A stretch of 20,301 bases of DNA from an uncultured Clostridia bacterium. GTDB lineage: Bacteria > Bacillota > Clostridia > Oscillospirales > CAG-382. The position numbers and the translations under genes were made by a program. The notes below the pieces were generated by a model. That model had not been told where the DNA came from and ran no database searches. It saw only the letters and a program-made list of their open reading frames with translations. The DNA lies in contig CANQVQ010000020.1 in NCBI GenBank assembly GCA_947627335.1, positions 1-20,301 on the forward strand. Reading direction: 5' to 3'. How positions within the stretch are numbered: position 1 is the stretch's first letter; each line of letters starts with the position of its first letter. Below are positions 1-9,771 of this stretch, piece after piece.

Positions 1-1
1 C

Positions 2-919
2 AAGATCTCGGTGGGCGATAAGATGGCGGGCCGCCACGGAAACAAGGGCGTCATCTCCCGCATCCTCCCGCCGGAGGATATGCCGTTCCTGCCGGACGGC
101 ACGCCGCTGGACATTGTTTTGAACCCGTTGGGCGTTCCGTCCCGTATGAATATCGGACAGGTGCTGGAAGTGCACCTCGGCATGGCGGCGAAGCTGAAAG
201 GCGTCAAGGTCATGACCCCGGTCTTCGACGGCGCGAACGAAAAAGACATTCAGGAATGGCTGCGCGAAGCCGGCTGCAGCGAGGACGGAAAGACCATTCT
301 CTACGACGGTCGCACCGGACAGCCGTTCGATAACCCCGTCACCGTGGGCATCATGTACTTCCTCAAGCTGCACCATCTGGTCGATGATAAGATCCACGCA
401 CGTTCCACCGGTCCGTACTCGCTGGTCACCCAGCAGCCGTTGGGCGGTAAGGCGCAGTTCGGCGGACAGCGCTTCGGCGAAATGGAAGTCTGGGCGCTGG
501 AAGCCTACGGTGCGGCGTATACCCTGCAGGAGATCCTGACCGTCAAGTCCGACGACGTCAAGGGTCGTGTCAAGGCGTATGAGGCGATCGTCAAGGGGTT
601 GAATATCCCGACGCCGGGCGTCCCCGCGTCCTTCAAGGTGCTGGTCAAGGAGCTGCAGTCCCTCGGACTGGACGTCCGCGTGCGCGACCGCAACGGCGAC
701 GAGATCCCGATGCGGGAGTACTCGGACGACGACGGACCGGACGAAAGGAAGTTCTCCGACGCCGAACTCGGGCAGAGCGTGCTCGAGAGCGAGGAAGGTC
801 TGCTCTACGAGGACGAAAACAGCGTCAACGCGGGTCTGAGCGAGGACGAGATCGCCGAGGCAGATACGGACGAGGAGGAATACGTTTACGACGAGCATGA
901 GAATGACGTCGATGACTGA
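2..919 (+). CDS. rpoB: DNA-directed RNA polymerase subunit beta, C-terminal part
   Basis: The reading frame is open from the first base of the window, so only the C-terminal ~305 residues are present. The visible part carries the conserved RpoB end: the GDKMAGRHGNKGV segment of the active-centre region, the PHGVPSRMN-like stretch (here NPLGVPSRMN), and the GGKAQFGGQRFGEMEVWALEAYGA block that contacts the beta-prime subunit. The protein ends in a strongly acidic tail of about 64 residues with roughly 28 Asp/Glu and almost no basic residues; acidic RpoB tails are also known in Bacillus-type polymerases. The stop is followed by a 49-base gap to rpoC, so the two are surely co-transcribed. The true start lies upstream of the window. 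Confidence 0.98.
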   Translation, partial: KISVGDKMAGRHGNKGVISRILPPEDMPFLPDGTPLDIVLNPLGVPSRMNIGQVLEVHLGMAAKLKGVKVMTPVFDGANEKDIQEWLREAGCSEDGKTILYDGRTGQPFDNPVTVGIMYFLKLHHLVDDKIHARSTGPYSLVTQQPLGGKAQFGGQRFGEMEVWALEAYGAAYTLQEILTVKSDDVKGRVKAYEAIVKGLNIPTPGVPASFKVLVKELQSLGLDVRVRDRNGDEIPMREYSDDDGPDERKFSDAELGQSVLESEEGLLYEDENSVNAGLSEDEIAEADTDEEEYVYDEHENDVDD

Positions 920-968
920 CGCGCCCGTCCGTCCGACAGGGGTCGAAAGAAAGGAATGGTCTTGAACG

Positions 969-3900
969 ATGGAACCTGTAAATATGGAATTTGAATCGAT
1001 CCAGATCGGGATCGCATCTCCGGAAATGATCCGTTCGTGGTCCTACGGCGAGGTCAAGAAGCCGGAAACCATCAACTACCGCACGCTCAAACCGGAGCGG
1101 GACGGTCTGTTCTGCGAACGCATATTCGGTCCGACGAAGGACTGGGAGTGCCACTGCGGCAAGTATAAACGCGGCGCACGGTACAAGGGGAAGATCTGCG
1201 AAAAGTGCGGCGTGGAGATCACGACGAGCAAGGTGCGCCGGGAACGCATGGGGCACGTCGAACTGGCGGCGCCGGTCTCGCATATCTGGTATTTCCGTGC
1301 GATCCCTTCGCGCATGGCGCTGCTGCTGAACATTTCGCCGAAGCTGCTGGAAAAAGTGCTGTACTTCGCCCAGTACATCGTCACGGATCCCGGCGAGACC
1401 CCGTTGAGCAAGTATCAATTGCTGACCGAACAGCAGTACCGCGAATACCGCGAGAAGTACGAGGACGATTTCGACGCCGGCATGGGCGCCGAGGCGGTCG
1501 AAAAGCTGCTCGCGGAGATCGACCTCGAATCCGAGGCTGCGCGGCTCAAGAAGGAGCTTTTGACCGCGCAGGGACAGCGCAAGGTGCGCGACATCAAGCG
1601 TCTGGAGGTCGTCGAGGCGTTCCGCGCCTCCGGCAACCGCCCGGAATGGATGATCCTGCACGCGCTGCCGGTCATTCCGCCGGAACTGCGCCCGATGGTG
1701 CAGTTGGACGGCGGTCGGTTCGCGACGTCCGACCTGAACGACCTGTATCGCCGTGTCATCAACCGCAATAACCGCCTGCTCAAGCTCCAAGAGCTGCAGG
1801 CGCCGGATATTATCATTCGCAACGAGAAGCGTATGCTGCAGGAAGCGGTGGACGCGCTTATTGACAACGGTCGCCGCGGTCGCCCGGTCACGGGACCGAG
1901 CAATCGCCCGCTGAAGTCCCTTTCCGAAATGCTGCGCGGCAAGCAGGGGCGGTTCCGCCAGAACCTGCTCGGCAAGCGCGTGGACTATTCCGGTCGTTCG
2001 GTCATCGTCGTCGGTCCGGAACTCAAGATCTATCAGTGCGGTCTGCCGAAGGAGATGGCGCTGGAGCTGTTCAAGCCGTTCGTCATGAAGCAATTGGTCG
2101 AAAGCGGCAAGTCCACCAACATCAAGGACGCGAAGAAACGCGTCGAACGCGCCAACAACGAGGTCTGGGACGCGCTGGAGGTGGTCATCAAGGAACACCC
2201 GGTCCTGCTCAACCGTGCGCCGACGCTGCACAGGCTTTCCATTCAGGCGTTCGAGCCGGTCCTGGTCGAAGGGCGTGCCATCAAACTGCATCCGCTGGTC
2301 TGCAATCCGTTCAACGCGGACTTCGACGGCGACCAGATGCCGGTACACGTCCCGCTTTCCGCGGAGGCGCAGGCGGAAGCCCGTTTCCTGATGCTTTCCG
2401 CGAACAACCTGCTCAAACCCGCTTCCGGTCACGCGGTCAACGTGCCGTCGCAGGATATGGTGCTCGGGTCCTACTACCTGACGGTGGATAAGCCCGGCGA
2501 ACCGGGCGAGGGCAAGTGGTTCCGCAGCTTCGACGAAGCGGTGATGGCTTACGAGAACGGCGTGCTGGGGCTGCACGCGCCCTGCTACGTCCGCATCACC
2601 AAGGAGATCGACGGCGTCGAGCAGTCCGGCATCGTGCATACCACGCTCGGTCGACTTATCTTCAACCGCCCGATCCCGCAGGACCTCGGTTTTGTGGATC
2701 GCAGTCTGCCGGAGAACCGCTTCAAGCCGGAGATCGATTTCGTCACCACCAACAACGAACTTTCCCAGATTTTAGACCGCACCATCAAGAAGCACGGCAA
2801 CGTCGTGACCTGCGAGGTGCTGGACCAGATCAAGGCGCAGGGGTATCGCTACTCCACGCGTGCGTCGCTGTCCATCTCGGTCTACGATATGACCATCCCG
2901 CCGGAAAAGGAAAGCCTGATCGCGGCGGCGGAGGCGAAGGTGGATCAGATCACCGACCTGTTCCGCCAGGGTCTGTTCTCCGACGAGGAGCGTTCGCAGC
3001 GCGTCATCGCGATCTGGGACCAGTGTACCAAGGACGTCGCGACGGCTCTGCAAAAGAACCTCGATGCTTACAACCCGCTGAACATGATGGCGGTTTCCGG
3101 CGCCCGCGGCTCCATCAAGCAGATGCGTCAGCTCGCCGGTATGCGCGGTCGTATGTCGTCCGCGTCCGGTAAGACCGTCGAAATGCCGGTCAAGGCGAAC
3201 TTCCGCGAGGGCATGAAGGTGCTGGAGTACTTCATGGCGGCGAGGGGCGCCCGCAAGGGGTTGTCCGATACCGCTCTGCGTACCGCGGACTCCGGGTACC
3301 TGACCCGGCGTCTGGTGGACGTTTCGCAGGAGATCATCGTACACGAGCAGGATTGCGGCGACCGCCGCGGTCTGTGGGTGTCCAAGATCGTCGACGTGCT
3401 GCCCGGCGGCAAGGAAGAGGTCATCGAACCGTTTGCCGACCGCCTGACCGGTCGGTTCACGATCGGCGAGGTCGTGGACGAAGCGACCGGCGAAGTGCTG
3501 GTGCCGGATAACACGATGCTTTCCGAGGAGGACGTGCAGCGCATCGAGCGTGCGGGGATCACCCGCGTACACGTCCGCTCGGTCATCAACTGCCGCGCCA
3601 AGCACGGCGTGTGCGTCCATTGCTACGGCGCGGACCTGTCCTCCGGGCAACCTGTTTCCGTGGGCGAAGCGGTGGGGATCATCGCGGCGCAGTCCATCGG
3701 CGAACCCGGCACGCAGTTGACCATGCGTACCTTCCACAGCGGCGGCGTCGCCGGCGGCGACATCACGCAGGGTCTTCCCCGCGTTGAGGAGATCTTCGAG
3801 GCGCGTCGTCCGAAGAAGACGGCGGTGCTCGCGCCGTTCGCGGGCACGGTATCCATCGAAGAGAGCCGCAAGTCCCGCCAGATCACGATCACCGGAGACG

Positions 3901-4547
3901 AAGGCGACGTGTGCGCACTGTCGATCCCGCTGATGACCAAGATCATCGCCGAGGACGGCTCCCATGTGGAAAAATGCCAGAAACTGACCGAAGGCACCGA
4001 GTATCCGGGGGACATCCTGGAGATCAGCGGTCTGGACGCGGTCTACGCATATATCATCAAGGAAGTCCAGCGCGTCTACCGCCTGCAGGCGGTGGAGATC
4101 GCCGACAAGCACATCGAGATCATCGCCCGGCAAATGACCCGCAAGATCCGCGTCGACGCGAGCGGGGACACGGATCTGCTGGTCGGGTCGTCGGTGGACA
4201 TCGGCGAATTTGAGGAAGCCAACGAGCGCATCGAGCGCGAGAACGCGAACCGCACGGACGGGATCGAGCTGATGAAGGCGGAGGGCAGCCCGATGCTGCT
4301 GGGCATCACCAAGGCGTCGCTTTCCACGGAATCCTTCCTGTCCGCCGCGTCCTTCCAGGAGACCACCAAGGTCCTCGCGGACGCTGCGACCAAGGGCAAG
4401 CGGGATCCGCTGCTCGGTCTGAAAGAGAACGTCATCATCGGCAAACTGATCCCCGCCGGCACCGGTATGTTGTCCTACCGCGACACGCAGGTGGACCTCG
4501 GCGAGGACTATACGGAAGCCGTTTACGATGCGGAGGAACAACCGTAA
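969..4547 (+). CDS. rpoC: DNA-directed RNA polymerase subunit beta-prime
   Basis: This is a full-length 1192-residue beta-prime subunit. The catalytic magnesium loop NADFDGDQM is at residues 449-457, with D451, D453 and D455 as ligands. The N-terminal zinc site is C61, C63, C77, C80. The second zinc site is C796, C875, C882, C885. The bridge-helix/trigger-loop region runs through the GEAVGIIAAQSIGEPGTQLTMRTF-type block around residue 895-920. The length is that of compact Firmicutes enzymes, without the large lineage-specific insertions of Gram-negatives. The chosen ATG follows a GAAAGGA ribosome binding site about 12 bases upstream; an in-frame ATG five codons later is possible but has no better site. 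It is in the same operon as rpoB. Confidence 0.98.
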   Translation: MEPVNMEFESIQIGIASPEMIRSWSYGEVKKPETINYRTLKPERDGLFCERIFGPTKDWECHCGKYKRGARYKGKICEKCGVEITTSKVRRERMGHVELAAPVSHIWYFRAIPSRMALLLNISPKLLEKVLYFAQYIVTDPGETPLSKYQLLTEQQYREYREKYEDDFDAGMGAEAVEKLLAEIDLESEAARLKKELLTAQGQRKVRDIKRLEVVEAFRASGNRPEWMILHALPVIPPELRPMVQLDGGRFATSDLNDLYRRVINRNNRLLKLQELQAPDIIIRNEKRMLQEAVDALIDNGRRGRPVTGPSNRPLKSLSEMLRGKQGRFRQNLLGKRVDYSGRSVIVVGPELKIYQCGLPKEMALELFKPFVMKQLVESGKSTNIKDAKKRVERANNEVWDALEVVIKEHPVLLNRAPTLHRLSIQAFEPVLVEGRAIKLHPLVCNPFNADFDGDQMPVHVPLSAEAQAEARFLMLSANNLLKPASGHAVNVPSQDMVLGSYYLTVDKPGEPGEGKWFRSFDEAVMAYENGVLGLHAPCYVRITKEIDGVEQSGIVHTTLGRLIFNRPIPQDLGFVDRSLPENRFKPEIDFVTTNNELSQILDRTIKKHGNVVTCEVLDQIKAQGYRYSTRASLSISVYDMTIPPEKESLIAAAEAKVDQITDLFRQGLFSDEERSQRVIAIWDQCTKDVATALQKNLDAYNPLNMMAVSGARGSIKQMRQLAGMRGRMSSASGKTVEMPVKANFREGMKVLEYFMAARGARKGLSDTALRTADSGYLTRRLVDVSQEIIVHEQDCGDRRGLWVSKIVDVLPGGKEEVIEPFADRLTGRFTIGEVVDEATGEVLVPDNTMLSEEDVQRIERAGITRVHVRSVINCRAKHGVCVHCYGADLSSGQPVSVGEAVGIIAAQSIGEPGTQLTMRTFHSGGVAGGDITQGLPRVEEIFEARRPKKTAVLAPFAGTVSIEESRKSRQITITGDEGDVCALSIPLMTKIIAEDGSHVEKCQKLTEGTEYPGDILEISGLDAVYAYIIKEVQRVYRLQAVEIADKHIEIIARQMTRKIRVDASGDTDLLVGSSVDIGEFEEANERIERENANRTDGIELMKAEGSPMLLGITKASLSTESFLSAASFQETTKVLADAATKGKRDPLLGLKENVIIGKLIPAGTGMLSYRDTQVDLGEDYTEAVYDAEEQP

Positions 4548-4548
4548 A

Positions 4549-4845
4549 ATGGACGACGACAGTACTTGCTGCATACGCGAGGCGGGCTGGAATCGGGCGC
4601 AGAAGCTGCTGCGGGGCGGCGGACTGAAGCGCCTGTGGCTCGCGTCGGATGCGGAAACGCACTTCGCGGAGCAGGTTTGCGCAGAGGCGGCGAAAGCCGG
4701 CGTTCTGCCCGACCGAAGCAAGACGGGAAGGGAACTCATGGAGTTCGCCGGTGTGAGCGTTTTCACCGCCGTCGTTTCGGAATATCTGCCGAGCGGAGAA
4801 CAAACCGGGCAAAAACGGGAAGCAAAAAATGGGGAAACCCCTTGA
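4549..4845 (+). CDS. L7Ae-family K-turn RNA-binding protein (YbxF-like)
   Basis: This 98-residue protein matches the layout of the Bacillus YbxF/L7Ae family. It has an N-terminal helix (AQKLLRGGGLKRLWLASDA), a central strand-helix that gives the GVLPDR segment, and a TGRELMEFAGVSVFTAVVSEYL tail comparable to the KLGKACGIEVGAAAV end of YbxF. The location between rpoC and rpsL is the same as ybxF in Bacillus, which supports the assignment. Members of the family bind kink-turns in RNA; the cellular target is not known from this sequence. I chose the ATG just after the rpoC stop, with GGAGGA about 11 bases upstream; an in-frame ATG at 4528 overlapping rpoC is less well placed. The C-terminal ~20 residues (QKREAKNGETP) are charged and probably disordered. 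Its stop codon overlaps the rpsL promoter. Confidence 0.82.
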   Translation: MDDDSTCCIREAGWNRAQKLLRGGGLKRLWLASDAETHFAEQVCAEAAKAGVLPDRSKTGRELMEFAGVSVFTAVVSEYLPSGEQTGQKREAKNGETP

Positions 4846-4870
4846 CAAATGCCGAACGTTTCTGTATAAT
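4842..4870 (+). promoter_or_regulatory. Sigma-A promoter for rpsL-rpsG-fusA
   Basis: TTGACA (4842-4847), a 17-base spacer and TATAAT (4865-4870) make a perfect consensus promoter. The TGA stop of the L7Ae-like gene (4843-4845) lies inside the -35 hexamer. Transcription would start near 4877, about 30 bases before rpsL. It allows the ribosomal-protein and elongation-factor genes to be transcribed independently of rpoBC. Confidence 0.9.
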
Positions 4871-4908
4871 ACGTTAGATTCTTTTCGGAAAGGAGGAACA
4901 GGAACCGT

Positions 4909-5328
4909 ATGCCTACGTTCAACCAATTGGTCAGACAGGGTCGCCACGACAAGGTCTGGAAGTCCAAGGCGCCGGCGCTGCAAAAGGGGTCCAACTCGAT
5001 CAAGAACATCTCGACGAGCCAGGCTTCTCCGCAGAAACGGGGCGTTTGCACGAAGGTTTCCATTCAGACGCCGAAGAAGCCGAACTCTGCGCAGAGAAAG
5101 GTCGCCAGAGTCCGTCTCTCCAACGGCATGGAAGTCACGTCGTATATCCCCGGCATCGGACACAACCTGCAGGAGCACTCGGTGGTGCTGATCCGCGGCG
5201 GAAGAGTCAAGGATCTCCCCGGCGTCCGTTACCACATCATTCGCGGTACGTTGGACACGCAGGGCGTCGCCAAGCGCAACCAGGGTCGGTCCAAGTACGG
5301 CGCAAAGCGTCCGAAGGGCGGAAAGTAA
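4909..5328 (+). CDS. rpsL: 30S ribosomal protein S12
   Basis: This 139-residue protein matches the Bacillus S12 (about 138 residues) over its whole length. It keeps the universal TPKKPNSA loop (residues 54-61) and GHNLQEHSVVLIRGGRVKD-type segment (residues 84-102). Both lysines of the first loop and K101 of RVKDLPG, the usual sites of streptomycin-resistance changes, are wild type. D102 is the aspartate that is methylthiolated in many bacteria. An AAGGAGG ribosome binding site is 12 bases before the ATG. It is the first gene after a strong promoter and is followed by a 238-base spacer before rpsG. S12 lies at the decoding centre of the small subunit. Confidence 0.98.
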   Translation: MPTFNQLVRQGRHDKVWKSKAPALQKGSNSIKNISTSQASPQKRGVCTKVSIQTPKKPNSAQRKVARVRLSNGMEVTSYIPGIGHNLQEHSVVLIRGGRVKDLPGVRYHIIRGTLDTQGVAKRNQGRSKYGAKRPKGGK

Positions 5329-5341
5329 CGCTCTGACGCGC

Positions 5342-5371
5342 AAAAAAGCCCGGAAGATCGAGGAACCGGGC
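5342..5371 (-). terminator. Terminator-like hairpin facing left, in the rpsL-rpsG spacer
   Basis: Read on the minus strand, GCCCGG and CCGGGC form a perfect six-pair all-GC stem around a 12-base loop, followed at once by six T. The stem arms are at 5366-5371 and 5348-5353, and the T run is 5342-5347. On the plus strand the run is on the wrong side, so it should not stop rpsL transcripts. No leftward gene needs it; it may end an antisense RNA or just be a structured spacer. Confidence 0.5.
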
Positions 5372-5425
5372 CACAATGTCCGAAAATCCACCGATGAACG
5401 GTGCCAAAACAGAAGACAATTCGGG

Positions 5426-5450
5426 AAGAACGCGTATTTTTTGCGTTCTT
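5426..5450. repeat. Perfect inverted repeat in the rpsL-rpsG spacer
   Basis: AAGAACGC (5426-5433) and GCGTTCTT (5443-5450) pair perfectly across a nine-base T-rich loop. No T run follows on either strand at terminator distance. The whole spacer from 5329 to 5566 has no convincing gene. S7 of E. coli binds a structure between rpsL and rpsG to control translation, so a role in autogenous control is conceivable, but nothing here proves it. Confidence 0.45.
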
Positions 5451-5551
5451 TGGAATAGATTCTTTTTGCGCACTTGACGGAAAGTGATTTTTCGAGTACC
5501 TGTGAACTCATCGAACGCGTGCGGCGGTTTGCGCGTGCGCGATCACTAATG

Positions 5552-5559
5552 AAGGAGGG
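5552..5559 (+). promoter_or_regulatory. Ribosome binding site that fixes the rpsG start
   Basis: AAGGAGGG sits seven bases before a GTG codon at 5567. This decides for a GTG start; the in-frame ATG at 5549 overlaps the site itself and cannot use it. Confidence 0.9.
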
Positions 5560-5566
5560 AAGAAAA

Positions 5567-6037
5567 GTGCCCAGAAGAGAACATGGATTCAAAAGGGAAG
5601 TGCTGCCGGATCCGGTCTACGGCTCCCAGCTCGTCACCAAGCTGATCAACGGGATCATGGAGGACGGGAAAAAGGGCGTCGCGCAGAAGATCGTTTACGA
5701 AGCCTTTGAAAAGGTGGCGGCGCAGTCCGGTCAGGACGCCCTGGAGATGTTCAAGAAAGCGCTCGGCAATATCATGCCGTCGCTGGAAGTCAAAGCGGTT
5801 CGTCGCGGCGGTTCAAACTATCAGGTTCCGATGGAAGTCCGCCCGGAACGGCGGCAGACGCTCGGTCTGCGCTGGCTGATCAACTATGCCAGACAGCGCG
5901 GTGAGCGGACCATGGCGGATCGCCTGTACGGCGAGATCATGGATGCCGTCAACGGTACCGGCGGCGCGGTGAAGAAGAAGGAAGACACGTTGAAGATGGC
6001 GGAAGCGAACAAGGCGTTCGCGCATTACCGTTGGTAA
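5567..6037 (+). CDS. rpsG: 30S ribosomal protein S7
   Basis: With the GTG start the protein is 156 residues, exactly the usual bacterial length, and begins MPRREHGFKREVLPDP like the family. The conserved GGSNYQVPMEVRPERRQTLGLRWL-type block and the C-terminal KMAEANKAFAHYRW ending are intact. S7 nucleates assembly of the 30S head and contacts 16S rRNA. A longer reading frame reaching back to 5474 adds residues unlike any S7 and is rejected. The gene belongs to the rpsL-fusA transcription unit; 63 bases separate it from fusA. Confidence 0.98.
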   Translation: MPRREHGFKREVLPDPVYGSQLVTKLINGIMEDGKKGVAQKIVYEAFEKVAAQSGQDALEMFKKALGNIMPSLEVKAVRRGGSNYQVPMEVRPERRQTLGLRWLINYARQRGERTMADRLYGEIMDAVNGTGGAVKKKEDTLKMAEANKAFAHYRW

Positions 6038-6100
6038 CGCCGTCTTTACGCGTGCGCCCGCTTCGCGCATCGGATCACAAGAAAGGAAAAGGAAAAAATC

Positions 6101-8188
<2,088 letters not shown>

Positions 8189-8258
8189 TCGCAGGGTCCG
8201 TACTGAAAAAATGCGCCGGAAGAAAGCGGATTTTTATGAAAAAAAGACAGCTTTCCTC

Positions 8259-8286
8259 TTGACATGGCGCAAAAAAACAGTATAAT
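8259..8286 (+). promoter_or_regulatory. Sigma-A promoter for tuf
   Basis: TTGACA (8259-8264), a 16-base spacer and TATAAT (8281-8286) form a consensus promoter in the 142-base gap between fusA and tuf. It gives a leader of about 40 bases. No fusA terminator precedes it, so tuf is probably transcribed both from here and by read-through. Confidence 0.9.
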
Positions 8287-8330
8287 AGAAGAAAAGAAAG
8301 TATTTCCAAATAGCACAGGAGGAAAAAACA

Positions 8331-9533
8331 ATGGCAAAAGCGAAGTTTGAAAAAACCAAACCGCATGTTAACATTGGTACCATCGGTCACGTCGACCATG
8401 GCAAAACCACTCTGACGGCTGCGATCACCAAGGTCCTCTCTTTGGGCGACCCCAACATCGAGTTCCTTGCGTACGACCAGATCGACAACGCGCCGGAAGA
8501 GAAGGCGAGAGGTATCACGATCAACACCCGTCACGTCGAGTATCAGACCGATGCGCGCCACTATGCGCACGTCGACTGCCCGGGGCACGCGGACTATGTC
8601 AAGAACATGATCACCGGCGCCGCGCAGATGGACGGCGCGATCCTCGTCGTCGCTGCGACGGACGGCCCGATGCAGCAGACCCGCGAGCATATCCTGCTCG
8701 CCCGTCAGGTCGGCGTTCCCGCGATCGTCGTCTATATGAACAAGACGGACCTTGTCGATGACCCCGAACTGCTCGAGATCGTCGAGATGGAGATTCGCGA
8801 ACTGCTCTCCGAGTACGATTTCCCGGGCGACGACATTCCGATCATCAAGGGTTCCGCTCGCGAAGCGCTGCTCTGCGAATCCAAGGACCCGAACGACCCC
8901 GCGTACGCTTCCATTCACGAGCTGATGAAGGCTGTCGACGAGTATATCCCGACGCCTCCGCGTGACGATACCCAGCCGTTCCTGATGCCGGTCGAGGACG
9001 TCTTCACGATCCAGGGTCGTGGTACGGTCGCTACCGGACGTGTCGAGCGCGGCATCATCAAGATGAACGAAGAAGTCGAGATCGTCGGGATCAACGAGAC
9101 CCGCAAGACCGTCGTCACGGGCATCGAAATGTTCCGCAAGACCATGGACTACGCCGAAGCCGGCGACAACATCGGCTGCCTGCTCCGCGGCGTCCAGAAG
9201 AAAGAGATCGAAAGAGGACAGGTCCTCTGCAAGCCGGGTTCCGTCAAACCGCACACCTCCTTTGTCGGACAGGTGTACGTCCTGACGGAAAAGGAAGGCG
9301 GTCGTCATAAGCCGTTCTTCTCCAACTACCGCCCGCAGTTCTACTTCCGCACCACCGACGTGACCGGCGTCATCACCCTGCCGGACGGCGTGCAGATGTG
9401 CAAACCGGGCGACAACGTCGAAATGAACGTCGAGCTTATCACCCCGATCGCCATGGAGAAGAACCTCCGCTTCGCGATCCGTGAAGGCGGTCATACCGTC
9501 GGTTCGGGCGTCGTTATCGAGATCAAGGAGTAA
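8331..9533 (+). CDS. tuf: Translation elongation factor Tu
   Basis: This is a complete 400-residue EF-Tu, which carries aminoacyl-tRNA to the ribosome. It has GHVDHGKT at 19-26, RGITI at 60-64, DCPGHADYVKNMITGAAQMDGAIL from 82, NKTD at 137-140 and GSAREAL at 174-180. The G4 motif has Thr where many bacteria have Cys, and G5 is slightly divergent; both are acceptable variants. Beta-barrel domains 2 and 3 are intact, ending LRFAIREGGHTVGSGVVIEIKE. AGGAGG lies eight bases before the ATG. The gene has its own promoter and no clear terminator of its own before the FMN riboswitch. Confidence 0.98.
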   Translation: MAKAKFEKTKPHVNIGTIGHVDHGKTTLTAAITKVLSLGDPNIEFLAYDQIDNAPEEKARGITINTRHVEYQTDARHYAHVDCPGHADYVKNMITGAAQMDGAILVVAATDGPMQQTREHILLARQVGVPAIVVYMNKTDLVDDPELLEIVEMEIRELLSEYDFPGDDIPIIKGSAREALLCESKDPNDPAYASIHELMKAVDEYIPTPPRDDTQPFLMPVEDVFTIQGRGTVATGRVERGIIKMNEEVEIVGINETRKTVVTGIEMFRKTMDYAEAGDNIGCLLRGVQKKEIERGQVLCKPGSVKPHTSFVGQVYVLTEKEGGRHKPFFSNYRPQFYFRTTDVTGVITLPDGVQMCKPGDNVEMNVELITPIAMEKNLRFAIREGGHTVGSGVVIEIKE

Positions 9534-9551
9534 TCCCTTACAATTTCATCA

Positions 9552-9675
9552 CTTCATAACTTCGGGGTTGGGTGTGATTCCCTACCGGCGGTGACAGTCC
9601 GCGAGCCGTAAGGCAGGAACAGGTGCAATTCCTGTACCGACAGTACAGTCTGGATGAGAGAAGATGCGCATGAAG
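9552..9675 (+). promoter_or_regulatory. FMN riboswitch (RFN element)
   Basis: The conserved RFN core is easy to follow: TTCGGGGTTGGGTG (P1/P2), CTACCGGCGGTGACAGTCC (P2-P3), GCGAGCC, then CAGGTGCAATTCCTG, ACCGACAGTACAGTCTGGAT and GAGAGAAGATG. P1 can close by CTTC (9560-9563) with GAAG (9660-9663) and extend by CTTCAT (9552-9557) with ATGAAG (9670-9675). The family senses flavin mononucleotide and turns off riboflavin synthesis or uptake. Here it precedes a RibU-type gene with a terminator in between, so FMN should lower riboflavin import. Confidence 0.96.
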
Positions 9676-9690
9676 GAATGGAAAAACAAG

Positions 9691-9730
9691 CGCCCCGTGG
9701 TTTTCCCACGGGGCGTTTCCTCTTTTTCCC
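9691..9730 (+). terminator. Intrinsic terminator, expression platform of the FMN riboswitch
   Basis: CGCCCCGTGG (9691-9700) and CCACGGGGCG (9706-9715) form a perfect ten-pair stem with a five-base loop, followed by a T-rich tail (TTTCCTCTTTTT). It sits between the aptamer and the ribU start and should form when FMN is bound. I could not identify a convincing antiterminator by eye; CGGGG at 9563-9567 could pair with the CCCCG of the left arm. Confidence 0.9.
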
Positions 9731-9771
9731 CCTACGCGACGCCCCGGTCATCGAAAGGACTGGTTTTTCCC

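Noticed and set aside
825..5063. Very long minus-strand reading frames (604 and 763 codons) opposite rpoC
   Set aside because: They lie opposite a certain gene in GC-rich DNA with strong codon bias, lack ribosome binding sites and give Arg/His/Asp-rich, low-complexity proteins. They are shadows.
5474..5502. TTGACG as a -35 for an rpsG promoter
   Set aside because: The sequence 17 bases downstream (TACCTG) is a poor -10, so no promoter is called.
5474..5566. N-terminal extension of rpsG from a TTG codon
   Set aside because: The family starts at PRR; the GTG at 5567 has a perfect ribosome binding site and gives the usual 156 residues.
8205..8240. Possible terminator after fusA
   Set aside because: Only three to four pairs can form before the short T run; too weak to call.
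9664..9771. N-terminal extension of ribU beginning inside the riboswitch
   Set aside because: It would run through the aptamer end and terminator; the ATG at 9772 has a site and gives the normal N-terminus.
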